From contig CALKJQ010000119.1 in assembly GCA_937995785.1 (NCBI GenBank), positions 1-39,111 on the forward strand: a stretch of 39,111 bases of DNA. The letters run 5' to 3'. Below the pieces are notes generated by a model. That model did not search any database, was not told the DNA's origin, and saw only the letters and a program-made list of their open reading frames with translations. Source of the stretch: Candidatus Kapaibacterium sp. GTDB lineage: Bacteria > Bacteroidota > Ignavibacteria > Kapaibacteriales > UBA2268. Positions 8,295-18,456 of this stretch are shown one piece after another. Made by a program: the position numbers and the translations under genes. Every line of letters begins with the position of its first letter. Positions within the stretch are counted from its first letter, which is position 1.

Positions 8295-9170
8295 TTAATT
8301 TTCTCCTTGTTTTTGTTTTTTTAGTAAAGTGAAGAAGGCTTGGTCTAAATGGCATTCATAATCGTGTAGAGATTCTTTTTCTTCTAAAAAATACGTATTA
8401 TTTCGATCCTTGAGTACTTTAAAATTGACTTGGTGAGCATCGAATTCGGGACCATCAACACATACAAACACTGTCTCGCCATTCACTAATGCACGGCAAC
8501 CACCACACATTCCCGTTCCATCCACCATTATAGAATTCAAGCTTACAACTGTTTTTATTCCATAAGGTTGTGTTATTTTAGCAACAGCCTCCATCATTGG
8601 CACGGGACCAATTGCCAGCACAAAATCAATCTGTTTGCCGCTATCGATTAGTTCTTGGAGTTTTTGGGTAACAAATCCATGAAAACCATAACTACCATCA
8701 TCGGTGGTAGGATACACTTCATCACTAAATCTGGATATTTCGCTTTCCAAAATAACGTATTCCTTGCTTCTGCCGCCAATTATGCTTATAACATAATTAC
8801 CAGCTTCCTTTAACGCTTTTGCAATGGGGTAAGCAATTGCAGTTCCAACTCCCCCACCAATACTAACTGCAGTTCCAAAATTTTCGATATGAGAAGGTTT
8901 TCCTAACGGACCAACCAAATCGTGAATATAATCACCCGCTTCCAACATATTAAGCAATTTTGTGGTTTTTCCTACTCCTTGGGCAATAATCTCAATCCAA
9001 CCCTCATTCGCATCGGAATCTGCAATAGTCAATGGAATTCTTTCGCCATTATCGTGAACTCTTAGCATAACAAATTGTCCGGCTTTACGCTTTTCGGCAA
9101 TTTTTGGAGCTTCAATTTTAAATAGTTTTACGTTTGGTCCGATAAACCTTGCTTCAATAATTTTATTCAT
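8295..9170 (-). CDS. nfnA: NADH-dependent ferredoxin:NADP+ oxidoreductase subunit alpha (NfnA)
   Basis: 291 residues of the ferredoxin reductase/dihydroorotate dehydrogenase electron-transfer family: an FAD-binding barrel (1-95), an NAD-binding half starting near the glycine-rich GGGVGT (105-110), and a C-terminal [2Fe-2S] site. The cluster ligands D217, C222, C225 and C237 match the unusual Asp plus three Cys set described in the Thermotoga maritima NfnA. It is followed 1 bp later by nfnB, making a complete heterodimer. A TTG nine bases upstream is in frame; the ATG at 9170 is preferred because it gives the normal family N-terminus. The alternative reading is sulfide dehydrogenase SudB, the same protein family; the iron-sulfur pattern cannot separate the two. 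Confidence 0.88.
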   Translation of the reverse strand: MNKIIEARFIGPNVKLFKIEAPKIAEKRKAGQFVMLRVHDNGERIPLTIADSDANEGWIEIIAQGVGKTTKLLNMLEAGDYIHDLVGPLGKPSHIENFGTAVSIGGGVGTAIAYPIAKALKEAGNYVISIIGGRSKEYVILESEISRFSDEVYPTTDDGSYGFHGFVTQKLQELIDSGKQIDFVLAIGPVPMMEAVAKITQPYGIKTVVSLNSIMVDGTGMCGGCRALVNGETVFVCVDGPEFDAHQVNFKVLKDRNNTYFLEEKESLHDYECHLDQAFFTLLKKQKQGEN

Positions 9171-9194
9171 AATCTGCAATTATTTTGTGAATTA

Positions 9195-9202
9195 CAAAAT
9201 TA
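9195..9202 (-). promoter_or_regulatory. possible -7 promoter element for nfnAB
   Basis: Read on the minus strand this is TAATTTTG, a match to the Bacteroidota -7 element TAnnTTTG, 24 nt before the nfnA ATG. No TTG is found at the standard 19-nt distance upstream, so this is only a half-site. The 87-bp gap behind nfnA is larger than in the rest of the cluster, which suggests an independent promoter. Confidence 0.3.
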
Positions 9203-9257
9203 CGAAAAAATGATAAAAAGAGATTTAAATGTTTTAATATTAATAATTTAGGTGAGG

Positions 9258-9830
9258 CTAATTTAGTGGTAAAAAATTGTAATTATTTATAAATTTGAAT
9301 TTTCTTTTGATTAATTTTTGGTTATTGGTTGGTATAGCTGTGATTACAAATGTGCAATCCCTAAAAGTAGTTATATCTTTAATTTTCTCAATTTTCTCGT
9401 CGAATCTGAAATCAAAAGTATTTTTCATTTCTCCTTCTAAGTGGGCATAAAAACTAAGGTATGTGATTGTGTCTTTTCCATTATCGATGATAAAAATTGT
9501 TATTAGATCTTGCTTTCCATCAAAATTTAGATCTATACTTTTTGAAAAAATTGTTTTTTTGAACTCGGTAACTTGCTGCTTCTCCAACATTGCTAATCTG
9601 AATTCTTCTTCGGCTTTTGTGATGGAATCATTTTTTCTTGCCTCTTTTAACACGGGTAATTCTATTGAATTTATTTTACCTGTCATTTTTACATTAGAAT
9701 TTACCTCAGATTCCACATTAGAGGTATCTTTTTCACACATAATTAATTCATTGTCATTTTTCTTTTCTGAGCAACTATAAAGCATAACCAACACAAAGAA
9801 AAGATAAAAAATAGAACTAATATTTTTCAT
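9258..9830 (-). CDS. hypothetical lipoprotein
   Basis: 190 residues with no family I recognise. A lipoprotein signal ends in LYSC (Cys20), so the mature protein is lipid-anchored. The early mature region is charged and probably flexible (about 20-90). The C-terminal half looks like mixed beta structure with a DLNFDGKQD segment (about residue 117 onward) resembling a calcium-binding or VCBS/FG-GAP-type loop. One cysteine (in FRDC) remains in that domain. It begins at the stop codon of lepB (TAATG, 1-nt overlap), so it is the last gene of the lepA-lepB transcript and translationally coupled. No function can be assigned. Confidence 0.7.
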   Translation of the reverse strand: MKNISSIFYLFFVLVMLYSCSEKKNDNELIMCEKDTSNVESEVNSNVKMTGKINSIELPVLKEARKNDSITKAEEEFRLAMLEKQQVTEFKKTIFSKSIDLNFDGKQDLITIFIIDNGKDTITYLSFYAHLEGEMKNTFDFRFDEKIEKIKDITTFRDCTFVITAIPTNNQKLIKRKFKFINNYNFLPLN

Positions 9831-10744
9831 TATTGAATTATTTTTGCCAGTCTCGAAAATCTTATAGAAGAAATTTTATCTATAATATTGGTCAAAGGTA
9901 AATTTGTATCCCAAGACCAATAAACAATCATTGGAGTACCAACTACATTTTCGTATGGAATAAATCCCCAGTATCGGCTGTCTAAACTGTGGTCGCGATT
10001 ATCGCCCATTCCAAAGCAATAATCTCGTTCAACTTGATATTTAGTTGCGGGCTTGCCATCAATAAGAATAATACTGCCGTTATTGTCGATATTGTGTCCC
10101 TCACGAGCTATAAAAGTTGCCCATTGTCGATAATTTTCCTGCGATAATTCGATAACATCGTTCTTTTTGGGGATGCGAATAGGACCGTAATTATTTCTTG
10201 TATAGTTTAATCCTACGGGGAATGTTCGGAATTTATCGGTTGGATCTTCAAAATTCGAGGTATCCACCACTGAATGAGGTGGGAAATCTTGCTTTTTACC
10301 ATTTATGTATACTACATTTTCGATAATCTGAAGAGTATCGCCAGCAGTGGCTATACATCTCTTTAAATAATACTGAAATTCGGTCGCTTCAACCTCATCT
10401 CGATAACCTGGAAAGATGAAAACGATAACGTCTCCTTTTTCGGGATCTTTAGGGGCAGGGAATTTATAAAAAGGAAGGGGGATATTGAAAAAAGGAATAA
10501 CTTGAGGCGTCGTTGGTCCATAAATGAATTTGTTGACAAATAGGAAATCTCCCGTCATAACAGTATTTTCCATCGATCCGGTGGGGACAACGAAAGAGGC
10601 CAAAGCAAGTCCGTTGATAATCATTACTACTATAACTGCCCAAACAATGGTTTTGACCCAAGAAATGATTTTTTCGGTTGTTGTTTCGGGCTTTTTCTTT
10701 TCGATTTTTTTTCGACTAAATAGTTTTTTGAAGTCAATTTTCAT
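9830..10744 (-). CDS. lepB: signal peptidase I
   Basis: 304 residues. A basic N-terminus (1-25) precedes one membrane segment at about 30-52, with the catalytic domain outside the cytoplasm. The nucleophile Ser57 lies in PTGSMENT, the general base Lys128 in YLKRCIATAGD, and the conserved box GDNRDHSLDSR at 247-257. This is the Ser/Lys dyad protease that removes Sec signal peptides. It would be needed for the exported proteins in this window that lack a lipobox. An insertion of about 80 residues between the Lys box and the GDNRD box is of the size found in many Bacteroidota LepB. It lies 35 bp downstream of lepA, the classical lepA-lepB order. Confidence 0.95.
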   Translation of the reverse strand: MKIDFKKLFSRKKIEKKKPETTTEKIISWVKTIVWAVIVVMIINGLALASFVVPTGSMENTVMTGDFLFVNKFIYGPTTPQVIPFFNIPLPFYKFPAPKDPEKGDVIVFIFPGYRDEVEATEFQYYLKRCIATAGDTLQIIENVVYINGKKQDFPPHSVVDTSNFEDPTDKFRTFPVGLNYTRNNYGPIRIPKKNDVIELSQENYRQWATFIAREGHNIDNNGSIILIDGKPATKYQVERDYCFGMGDNRDHSLDSRYWGFIPYENVVGTPMIVYWSWDTNLPLTNIIDKISSIRFSRLAKIIQ

Positions 10745-10779
10745 AATTTATTTTTATTATTTTATTATTAAGGTGAATA

Positions 10780-12585
10780 TTAATCATCATCAATACTTAA
10801 AACAGCAAGGAAAGCTTCTTGTGGTATCTCCACACTTCCCACTTGTTTCATACGTTTTTTCCCTTCCTTTTGTTTCTCTAATAATTTGCGTTTTCGGGTA
10901 ATGTCGCCACCATAACATTTTGCAGTAACATTTTTGCGTAATGCTTTGACGGTTGTGCGCGCGATTGCTTTATTGCCAATAGCTGCTTGGATAGCAACTT
11001 CGAACATTTGTCTTGGTATCAAATCCTTTAGTTTTGTAGTTAATTTCTTACCCCAATCGTATGCTTTTGATCTGTGGACAATTGTAGATAATGCATCAAC
11101 GGGTTCTCCATTTATCAAAATATCTAATTTAATTAAATCGCCAACTTTGTAGTCCAAAAATTCGTAATCCATTGACGCATAGCCTCGAGTAAACGATTTC
11201 AATTTATCATAAAAATCATATACAACTTCGGCTAATGGTAAGTCCCAGGTTAAATCAACCCTTTTGGCAGAAAGGTAATTAGTATTAACCAAAGTTCCTC
11301 TTCTATCTAAACACAATTTCATAATTGTGCCAATATACTCATCGGGCATAATGATTTGTGCTCTGATGTATGGTTCGTGAATTTCTTTTATTTTCACTGG
11401 TTCTGGTAATTGCGCGGGGCTATCGATAAAAATATCAGTTCCATTTGTTTGCAATATTTTGTATCTAACGTTGGGAACAGTTGTTACTAAATTTTGGTTA
11501 AATTCACGCTCTAATCTTTCTTGAACAATTTCTAAATGCAATAATCCAAGAAATCCACAACGGAAACCAAAACCCAATGCCGACGAAGTTTCTGGTTCGT
11601 AAAATATTGCAGAATCGTTCAATGAAAGTTTAGCTAATGCTTCGCGAAGCGATTCGAAATCGGCAGAACTCGAAGGATAGAAACCACTGAATACCATTGG
11701 TTTAACTTCTTTGAAACCAGCAATGGCTTCGGAACAAGGATTTTTAAAGTTAGTAATAGTATCGCCAACTTTGGTGTCGCTTAATGTCCTAATATTCGGT
11801 ATAATATAACCGACATTTCCTGCTGATAATTCCTTAGTTCTATTGCGTTTTAGCCTTAAAGTTCCTACTTCTTCAACATCATAAGCTTGTTGGGTTGCCA
11901 TAAAATAAATCTTTTCGCCCTCGCGAACACAACCATCCATCACACGAATATTAACTATAATTCCACGGTATTCATCGTAAATTGAGTCGAATATTAATGC
12001 TCTTAGTGGTGCTTCGGGATCGCCTTTAGGTGGTGGTATTCTATTAACAATTGCTTCGAGAACCTCGTCGATGCCAATGCCGGCTTTAGCCGAAACTAAA
12101 AGCATCTCGTCCTCGGTTACTCCAATCAAATCCATTATTTCTTGCTTAACTTTATCGATATTGGTTTGTGCACTTGGTAAATCAATTTTATTTATTACTG
12201 GAATTATTTCTAAATTATGTTCTAATGCAAGATAAAGATTACTAATTGTTTGGGCTTCGATACCTTGGGTTGCATCCACAATCAACAGAGCACCTTCGCA
12301 AGCGGCTAATGACCGAGAGACTTCGTAAGTAAAATCCACATGTCCTGGGGTATCAATTAAGTTTAATGTATATTGATTGCCATCGTTAGCTTTATATTGC
12401 ATCTGAATTGCATGCAATTTGATTGTTATTCCTCTTTCTTGCTCTAATGGATTATCGTCGAGAATTTGATTATAAATCATTTCTCTTTCTGTAATCGTAC
12501 CAGTTCTCTCGAGCAACCGATCTGCTAAGGTAGATTTACCATGGTCTATATGTGCTATTATTCCGAAATTTCTAAAGTTCTGCAT
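10780..12585 (-). CDS. lepA: elongation factor 4 (LepA) ribosomal GTPase
   Basis: 601 residues, the normal length. The G1 loop AHIDHGKS is at 11-18 and G3 DTPGH at 78-82, with NKID further on. Domains II and III follow, then the LepA-specific C-terminal domain, which ends in the conserved stretch with [22 protein letters not shown]. LepA is a cytoplasmic translational GTPase related to EF-G that acts on stalled or assembling ribosomes. It is followed by lepB after a 35-bp gap. The repeat/coiled-coil gene lies 46 bp upstream on the same strand. Confidence 0.97.
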   Translation of the reverse strand: MQNFRNFGIIAHIDHGKSTLADRLLERTGTITEREMIYNQILDDNPLEQERGITIKLHAIQMQYKANDGNQYTLNLIDTPGHVDFTYEVSRSLAACEGALLIVDATQGIEAQTISNLYLALEHNLEIIPVINKIDLPSAQTNIDKVKQEIMDLIGVTEDEMLLVSAKAGIGIDEVLEAIVNRIPPPKGDPEAPLRALIFDSIYDEYRGIIVNIRVMDGCVREGEKIYFMATQQAYDVEEVGTLRLKRNRTKELSAGNVGYIIPNIRTLSDTKVGDTITNFKNPCSEAIAGFKEVKPMVFSGFYPSSSADFESLREALAKLSLNDSAIFYEPETSSALGFGFRCGFLGLLHLEIVQERLEREFNQNLVTTVPNVRYKILQTNGTDIFIDSPAQLPEPVKIKEIHEPYIRAQIIMPDEYIGTIMKLCLDRRGTLVNTNYLSAKRVDLTWDLPLAEVVYDFYDKLKSFTRGYASMDYEFLDYKVGDLIKLDILINGEPVDALSTIVHRSKAYDWGKKLTTKLKDLIPRQMFEVAIQAAIGNKAIARTTVKALRKNVTAKCYGGDITRKRKLLEKQKEGKKRMKQVGSVEIPQEAFLAVLSIDDD

Positions 12586-12631
12586 AAAATTAATATAAGT
12601 CCTTTCTTAGTGTTAGTGCAAGAAAAATTAT

Positions 12632-14287
12632 CTATTCTTCTATTTCTTGGATACGTTGCGATGTCTCTTGTATTCTTTTTTCCTTTTCATCTATTTTTGA
12701 TTTTAGGATTTCTAATCTATTTTGATTCTCTGGATTTTGTTCCTGGGCACCCGTTTGCATTTCTTGCTCTAATTTTGCTAATTCTTCTTTATCGAGTTGA
12801 ATTGCTTCGACCAGTTTTTCGTATTTTTCCTTTAAATTCTTAAGCAGAACATCATACTTGTTCTTTTTTTGCTTTTTTTGAGTATCAAAAAATTCATTTC
12901 TTTTTTCGTCTAATAATTTAAAGGCATCTTTTAGTGCTTCATACAATTTGTTTCTGTTATCTGTTCTAAGTTTCCAGACTTTTATCTCACTTTGAATAGT
13001 TAATAGGTTTTCTCGAATCGTTTTGAAATGTGGATTATTTAATAACTTTTGTTTTTCACTTTCGATTTTAGCTAACAATTTTTCGAAATTTTCTTCTGAT
13101 TCTTTAAAGAATTGGGTTCGTTCTTCTTCTTGCTGAACATTCACTTTTTCGAATACTTCGCGTATTTTGCCATATAGTTCATCTCGATGTTCTTTGGTTA
13201 ATGTAATGCCTTTGATTGAAGTTTGAGCTGCTATCAATGCTTCGCGTGCTTCCTTAAATGTATCAGTCGTTTGGGCAATATTAATTGCGTTCTCCACTAA
13301 TGGCAACAATTTTGCGTAATTTTCGTTTGCTTCGGTCATAAAATTGGCTTTATCTGCATCTTGTATCTGGCTTAGTTGCTCAAATCCATTTCTGATAATT
13401 TGATATAACTCTTCTTGGTGATTTCTTTTTAAAGTTTTTGATGAAATTGTCTTTTGTGCCTCTATAAGTTCTTGGCGGGTTTTAGTGAAATCTTTAGTTT
13501 CGGGAATTGTTGCTAATATGCTTTCGAACTTAGTTTTGAGCTGAAGATAATTGTCGCTACATTCCATTTCGTAATTTTCTCTTTCCTGAATTTGTCTTTG
13601 AGTAATCGAAGATATAGCATCTGCAATAAGTTTTTTTATATCTTCAATAGCATTTTTGGAAACTTTGGTAATATTCGAGGAAATCTCCTTTTGCAAACTT
13701 ACTAATTTTTGGCGGGCATTCCTAAGTTCCTGCCATTTGTTCTGAGTTTGCAATAATTCGTCTATTCTTGCTTTATATTTTTCGATAAATTTTTGAGATG
13801 TTTCATTAATTTCGGCTCTAATTTTAGCATTTTGCTCTTCGTACGACTTTAATTTTTCTGCTATTTCATTCAATAAATTCCACTTGCTTTCATCAATATT
13901 CAGGTCGCGAGCCAATTTAATGACACTTTTTAAGTGATTAATCACGGGTTTTAAATTTTCTTCATTATGCTGTATGCTATTGATTTTTTCGTATTCGGCA
14001 TTCAGGTCATTAATTTTTTCTTCGTCACTATAGTTTGTAAAATTGGCATACGGAAAAGAGTATTTCCTTGCAGGGGTGATAAAGTCATTTCCATCTTTCA
14101 ATTGCGATAAATCTGCATTAATCCAAATTGCCACTAAATTTTCAGTTTCATCGGATACTCCCGAGAGAGCATAGATTTTAATTTCATTATTAATTTCTTC
14201 GAACTTCTTACCGCTAATAGCACACAAACCATTTTGTCTTTGGACAACTTCGCTGATTTTTTCGAGGGATAATTCAATGTTAGTCAT
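12632..14287 (-). CDS. helical repeat/coiled-coil protein (DUF349-like) with degenerate HNH-like N-terminus
   Basis: 551 residues, no signal peptide, strongly helical and Lys/Glu-rich. Four repeats of about 75 residues can be aligned by eye (about 168-238, 245-318, 322-396, 400-470). Each has a pattern like RxxLxxxQxxI...L...xxxLYxxIRxxFE, reminiscent of DUF349. A long coiled coil follows to the C-terminus (471-551). The first 60 residues differ: RQNGLCAISGKKFEE...ENLVAIW has the spacing of an HNH nuclease fold, but the catalytic His positions are missing and only one Cys remains. AGGTGA precedes the ATG. It lies between ftsH and lepA, 20 bp after ftsH's stop, so it is probably cotranscribed with them. 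Function unknown. Confidence 0.7.
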   Translation of the reverse strand: MTNIELSLEKISEVVQRQNGLCAISGKKFEEINNEIKIYALSGVSDETENLVAIWINADLSQLKDGNDFITPARKYSFPYANFTNYSDEEKINDLNAEYEKINSIQHNEENLKPVINHLKSVIKLARDLNIDESKWNLLNEIAEKLKSYEEQNAKIRAEINETSQKFIEKYKARIDELLQTQNKWQELRNARQKLVSLQKEISSNITKVSKNAIEDIKKLIADAISSITQRQIQERENYEMECSDNYLQLKTKFESILATIPETKDFTKTRQELIEAQKTISSKTLKRNHQEELYQIIRNGFEQLSQIQDADKANFMTEANENYAKLLPLVENAINIAQTTDTFKEAREALIAAQTSIKGITLTKEHRDELYGKIREVFEKVNVQQEEERTQFFKESEENFEKLLAKIESEKQKLLNNPHFKTIRENLLTIQSEIKVWKLRTDNRNKLYEALKDAFKLLDEKRNEFFDTQKKQKKNKYDVLLKNLKEKYEKLVEAIQLDKEELAKLEQEMQTGAQEQNPENQNRLEILKSKIDEKEKRIQETSQRIQEIEE

Positions 14288-14307
14288 ATTTCACCTTTGT
14301 ATTATTA

Positions 14308-16338
14308 TTAATTATTTTCAGTATTTAATTTTTGTTGTTCATCTAATTCAATAGGATTACCATTGAACTTCATATTTCTGATTGCTTTCATCTTCATATT
14401 GCTAATTGGTGGCAATTCATCGCCATTCACTATCATTTCTAATTCTTCGGCATCGATTGTTTCCCTTTCGAGCAATACTTTGGAACCTCGGTGCAATACT
14501 TCAATATTATCTTTCAAAAGTTGTTCAACTTTGATACTTGCATTTATCAAAATTTTACGAACTTCGCTATCGATGAGCTGTGCAGTTTCCTCGCTATGTT
14601 CTTTGACGTGTCCGTAATCGCGTCCAAGGAATACTTCGCTTTGTTCATTGCTAAAACTAACTGGTCCAATTAATTCACTCATACCCCATTCAGTTACCAT
14701 TTTGCGAGCTAACTTAGTAGCCCTTTGCAAATCGTTCGAGGCTCCGGTGGTTAATGTATTGAAAATTATTTTTTCGGCAGTACGACCGCCAAGAAGCACC
14801 ATTATTTGTGTTTCGATATATTCTCTTTTGTAAGAATGTTTTTCTTCATTAGGTAAATAGGCAGTAATTCCGAGTGCCCTTCCACGAGGAATGATTGTAA
14901 CTTTATGGACGGGATCGGCTCCTGGGATGTATCGTCCTACTAATGCATGACCCATTTCGTGGTATGCTGTTAATTCCTTTTCGCTGTCGGATATTACCAT
15001 ACTGCGCCGTTCAACCCCCATTAACACTTTATCTTTGGCTAATTCAAAGTCGTACATTGTTATATTTTGACTATTTCGACGGGCAGCCAAAAGAGCAGCT
15101 TCATTACATATATTTGCAATATCGGCACCCGACAATCCGGGAGTAGAACGGGCTAATACCTCGTGATTAACATCATCGGCTAATGGTAATTTTCGTGTAT
15201 GCACTTTGAATATTTCTTCCCGACCTTTTATATCGGGCTTATCAACAACTACTTGGCGATCAAACCGACCTGGACGCAATAATGCGGGATCCAATACATC
15301 GGGACGATTTGTAGCAGCCATTACTATCAAACTACTATTCTGCTCGAATCCATCCATTTCTACTAATAATTGATTCAAGGTTTGTTCGCGCTCGTCGTGT
15401 CCGCCTCCCAAACCCGCACCACGGTGGCGACCAACTGCATCTATTTCGTCAATAAATACTATACATGGCGAGTTCTTTTTTGCTTGTTCAAATAAATCTC
15501 TAACTCTACTTGCACCAACCCCGACAAACATTTCCACAAAGTCCGCTCCCGAAATCGAAAAGAAAGGCACTCCGGCCTCGCCTGCAACTGCTCTTGCCAA
15601 CAATGTTTTACCTGTTCCGGGAGGTCCCAAAAGCAATACTCCTTTTGGAATCTTACCTCCTAATTTTTGAAATCTGTATGGATCTTTCAAAAACTCAATA
15701 ATTTCTTCTAATTCCTCTTTGGCTTCGTCTGCACCTGCTACATCAGCGAATGTTACCTTAGATTCATTTTTGTCCAACATCCTTGCTCGCGATTTACCAA
15801 AGTTAAAAATGTTGCGATTGCCACTACCGTTGCCTCCCATCTGGAACCTTCTCATAAAGTAGAACCATAATACGATTAATAGTACGAATGGCAAAATAGT
15901 GAATATTGGTCCCCAGAATGAACTATTATCTACTTCGTAAGTCCAGGTAATTCCTTGCTGTTTCCATTCTGCTTCGGTTGTGTTTTCGATAAAACCTAAT
16001 TTGACAGTAAATCTATCAATTTCGCGAGGTTTTCCATTGACATTTATCGTTACGGTCTCTTTCAACTTTCCGTAGAAATCGATATCTCCATATTGATTTT
16101 TTACAATTTTTGCGCTTTTAATCATTCCTTGGTTAAGAAAGGATTGGTATTCGGAATATGAAATTACTGCATCACGCGTTTGATTTTCTTGAAAAATAAT
16201 GTAGATAACAAAAATGAAAGAACCAAAAAGCAACCAAATTAATAAACTCTTCATCATATTTGGTTGATTGCTCGAACCATCATTTTTCTTAAAATCAAAA
16301 TTATCCTTATTTAATTTATTTTTAGGGTTCTCACCCAT
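14308..16338 (-). CDS. ftsH: ATP-dependent zinc metalloprotease FtsH
   Basis: 676 residues, an inner-membrane AAA+ protease that degrades misassembled membrane proteins and short-lived regulators. It has two membrane segments (about 31-49 and 142-162) flanking a periplasmic domain. In the AAA module, Walker A GPPGTGKT is at 238-245 and Walker B IVFIDEID about 293-300; the second region of homology with [20 protein letters not shown] follows. The zinc motif HEMGH is at 460-464. An in-frame TTG lies one codon upstream; the ATG at 16338 is chosen because GGAGGA ends 5 nt before it. It sits 54 bp downstream of hpt in the widely conserved tilS-hpt-ftsH order. Confidence 0.97.
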   Translation of the reverse strand: MGENPKNKLNKDNFDFKKNDGSSNQPNMMKSLLIWLLFGSFIFVIYIIFQENQTRDAVISYSEYQSFLNQGMIKSAKIVKNQYGDIDFYGKLKETVTINVNGKPREIDRFTVKLGFIENTTEAEWKQQGITWTYEVDNSSFWGPIFTILPFVLLIVLWFYFMRRFQMGGNGSGNRNIFNFGKSRARMLDKNESKVTFADVAGADEAKEELEEIIEFLKDPYRFQKLGGKIPKGVLLLGPPGTGKTLLARAVAGEAGVPFFSISGADFVEMFVGVGASRVRDLFEQAKKNSPCIVFIDEIDAVGRHRGAGLGGGHDEREQTLNQLLVEMDGFEQNSSLIVMAATNRPDVLDPALLRPGRFDRQVVVDKPDIKGREEIFKVHTRKLPLADDVNHEVLARSTPGLSGADIANICNEAALLAARRNSQNITMYDFELAKDKVLMGVERRSMVISDSEKELTAYHEMGHALVGRYIPGADPVHKVTIIPRGRALGITAYLPNEEKHSYKREYIETQIMVLLGGRTAEKIIFNTLTTGASNDLQRATKLARKMVTEWGMSELIGPVSFSNEQSEVFLGRDYGHVKEHSEETAQLIDSEVRKILINASIKVEQLLKDNIEVLHRGSKVLLERETIDAEELEMIVNGDELPPISNMKMKAIRNMKFNGNPIELDEQQKLNTENN

Positions 16339-16343
16339 CAAAA

Positions 16344-16349
16344 TCCTCC
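16344..16349 (-). promoter_or_regulatory. ftsH ribosome binding site
   Basis: GGAGGA on the minus strand, 5 nt from the ATG at 16338. It is one of the strongest Shine-Dalgarno matches in the window and decides for this ATG over the adjacent in-frame TTG at 16341. Confidence 0.75.
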
Positions 16350-16392
16350 AATTCGTAAATTATTGTTTTTATTTGGACGTTTTAATCAATAA

Positions 16393-16935
16393 TTAATTTT
16401 TATCTACTCTTATATAGATATCTTTATAATTTCTTCCTAATTCCGCATAATCTAATCCATAACCAACAACAAAAAGCGGGTCTATTTCGAATCCTACATA
16501 CTTAACTTTAATGGGAACAACTAAATTTTTAGGTTTGAAAAGTAAAGTGCAAATTTCGATTGAACTTGGTTTGAATTCTTTTAAACGATTAAGGAGTGAG
16601 CTCATAGTGTAACCCGTGTCAACAATATCTTCTATGATTATAATGTCTTTTCCTTCCAAATCAATTGGATTTTCTATTAATTCCACATTTCCTTCAGTTG
16701 TCATTTTGTAACCATAACTTTTGGCAATAATTGTCTCGATTTGTGTTGGTATTGTAATTTCTCTCATCAAATCTGCTGCGAAAATTATTGCTCCTTTCAA
16801 AGTTAACATTAAAATTGGTCTCTTGTTGGCATAATCTTGGTCGATTTGATTGGCTAACTCAATTACTCTTTCTCTAATTTTATCTTCGGAAATAAGCAAT
16901 TCGAACTCATATTCTTTAATACTTATTCTTTTCAT
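16393..16935 (-). CDS. hpt: hypoxanthine phosphoribosyltransferase
   Basis: 180 residues, the normal size. The PRPP-binding signature IEDIVDTGYT lies at 101-110, and LKGAIIFAADL at 47-56 forms the pyrophosphate-binding loop region. The enzyme salvages hypoxanthine (and usually guanine) to IMP/GMP using PRPP in the cytoplasm. The C-terminal KYVGFEIDPLFVVGYGLDYAELGRN is the family's base-binding and hood segment. It starts 20 bp after tilS and is followed by ftsH; this neighbourhood is conserved in many bacteria, supporting both assignments. Confidence 0.95.
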   Translation of the reverse strand: MKRISIKEYEFELLISEDKIRERVIELANQIDQDYANKRPILMLTLKGAIIFAADLMREITIPTQIETIIAKSYGYKMTTEGNVELIENPIDLEGKDIIIIEDIVDTGYTMSSLLNRLKEFKPSSIEICTLLFKPKNLVVPIKVKYVGFEIDPLFVVGYGLDYAELGRNYKDIYIRVDKN

Positions 16936-16955
16936 AATAATTTTTATTATTCATA

Positions 16956-18410
16956 TTAATTTTTATTAACTGTAATTGTTGCTTTAATTATTCTTTTAGT
17001 TGATTCGGTTACCTTGAATTTTTCGTTAATTTGATGATTGACCACCCAAACTATATCTGTGTTAGTGGTGAGCACAAGGACAAAGTTTTTGTCGAACATC
17101 GAAACTTTGTTGTCAATAAGGTAATCACTAACCTTCTTATTTCCTTGCATTCCTAATGGTTGGAAAGTATCTCCTTCTTGCCAATTCCTCAGAGTTAAGA
17201 TGAAAGGTAATTTATCGTAATCCAAATATTCTATATTCTTTTCGTCGGTAAATTTCATTTGTTTTCTTGTTACTTCGGATAACGCTAATGTGTAATTACC
17301 AATATTTATTTTACCAAGTTTATCTATTTTTTCTTCAATTTTTATTGGGATTAGGTTTTTGGTGAAAAGTAAAGTATTTCGGTCTTTATAGCAGGTTATC
17401 ATTTTGTTGACTTCGCAAATTGCTCCCGTTTCTTTTCCTTTTAATTCTAATATATTTTCAATTTGATTGAAATTCAAATGTTCGAGTTCAAAATTCTTTT
17501 TTATCAAATAAGATATCAATTCTCCTTGGATATATCTATTGTATGAATTAAGCAGAGGAATTTTAACAACAACTTTATGATTCTCGATGTTTTCGGCAAC
17601 TATACTATAAAATTCAACAATGTTTTGAGATATAAATTCATCGGCACCTTGCAAAAAAGATGTAACCCTCATTATGTTATCGGCAATAGCTGGGTTGAAC
17701 TTCTCTCGTAGAAAAGGAATTAATTCCAACCTAACTTTATTTCTTGTATATTCCAACCAAGTGTTTGTTATATCTTCCTTCCACTTTAAATTTCGCTCCA
17801 ATGTATATTGTCTGATATCATTTTTCGAGAAGTTCAGCAATGGGCGAATAATCCTAACGTTTTTGACCAATTGCCGTATCTCGGGAATTCCCGACAAGCC
17901 AGTTAAACCACTGCCACGCAGTAAATTAATGAAGAATGTTTCTATGTTATCATCAGAATTGTGAGCAGTAGCCAACAAATCTGCTTTATTGGTTCTGGAA
18001 GTCTTTTCGAAAAAGTTATATCTCAAATTGCGGGCAGCAACTTCAATACTCATTCCATTTTTTCGAGCATACTCTTTTACTTTGCCCGATGAATAATAAA
18101 ATTCAACTCCATACGACTCGGCTAATCGCCTCACAAATTCTTCGTCCTCATCGGAATTTGGGCGGATTTTATGATTGAAATGGGCGACTGATAACTTAAA
18201 ATTATATTTCGTTGATAGATAAAATAAAATATCCAACAAAGTAACAGAATCCATCCCACCACTAACTGCAACAACTATTACAAATGATGAATTGATCTTT
18301 ATTTTATGGACTAAAAAATCCTCCACACCCTTAATCATCCTTGCAATTGTTGGACTATTTAGGTCTGGCTTTGTTGCTTTTACTATATTTTTGATAACTT
18401 TTTTTACCAC
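16956..18410 (-). CDS. tilS: tRNA(Ile)-lysidine synthase
   Basis: 484 residues. The N-terminal PP-loop ATPase has SGGMDS at 50-55. The enzyme attaches lysine to C34 of tRNA-Ile(CAU) so that AUA is read as isoleucine, an essential step. A helical linker is followed by the C-terminal TilS domain (about 390-484) with the pattern WQEGDTFQPLGMQGNKKVSDYLID. The longest frame begins with GTG at 18410 and has no Shine-Dalgarno. An in-frame ATG at 18338 would give a shorter N-terminus more typical of TilS, with AAGG directly in front of it, so the true start is uncertain. It heads the tilS-hpt-ftsH series and lies 46 bp after the aldehyde dehydrogenase. Confidence 0.93.
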   Translation of the reverse strand: MVKKVIKNIVKATKPDLNSPTIARMIKGVEDFLVHKIKINSSFVIVVAVSGGMDSVTLLDILFYLSTKYNFKLSVAHFNHKIRPNSDEDEEFVRRLAESYGVEFYYSSGKVKEYARKNGMSIEVAARNLRYNFFEKTSRTNKADLLATAHNSDDNIETFFINLLRGSGLTGLSGIPEIRQLVKNVRIIRPLLNFSKNDIRQYTLERNLKWKEDITNTWLEYTRNKVRLELIPFLREKFNPAIADNIMRVTSFLQGADEFISQNIVEFYSIVAENIENHKVVVKIPLLNSYNRYIQGELISYLIKKNFELEHLNFNQIENILELKGKETGAICEVNKMITCYKDRNTLLFTKNLIPIKIEEKIDKLGKINIGNYTLALSEVTRKQMKFTDEKNIEYLDYDKLPFILTLRNWQEGDTFQPLGMQGNKKVSDYLIDNKVSMFDKNFVLVLTTNTDIVWVVNHQINEKFKVTESTKRIIKATITVNKN

Positions 18411-18456
18411 AAATTTGAATTAATATAAACTTCAAAATTATGAAAAAAAGATATAA

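Noticed and set aside
10524-10901. 125-codon plus-strand open frame opposite lepB/lepA
   Set aside because: It lies antisense to two well-supported genes, has no family resemblance and no ribosome binding site; similar frames at 30450-30833, 27864-28220 and 6882-7277 are rejected for the same reason.
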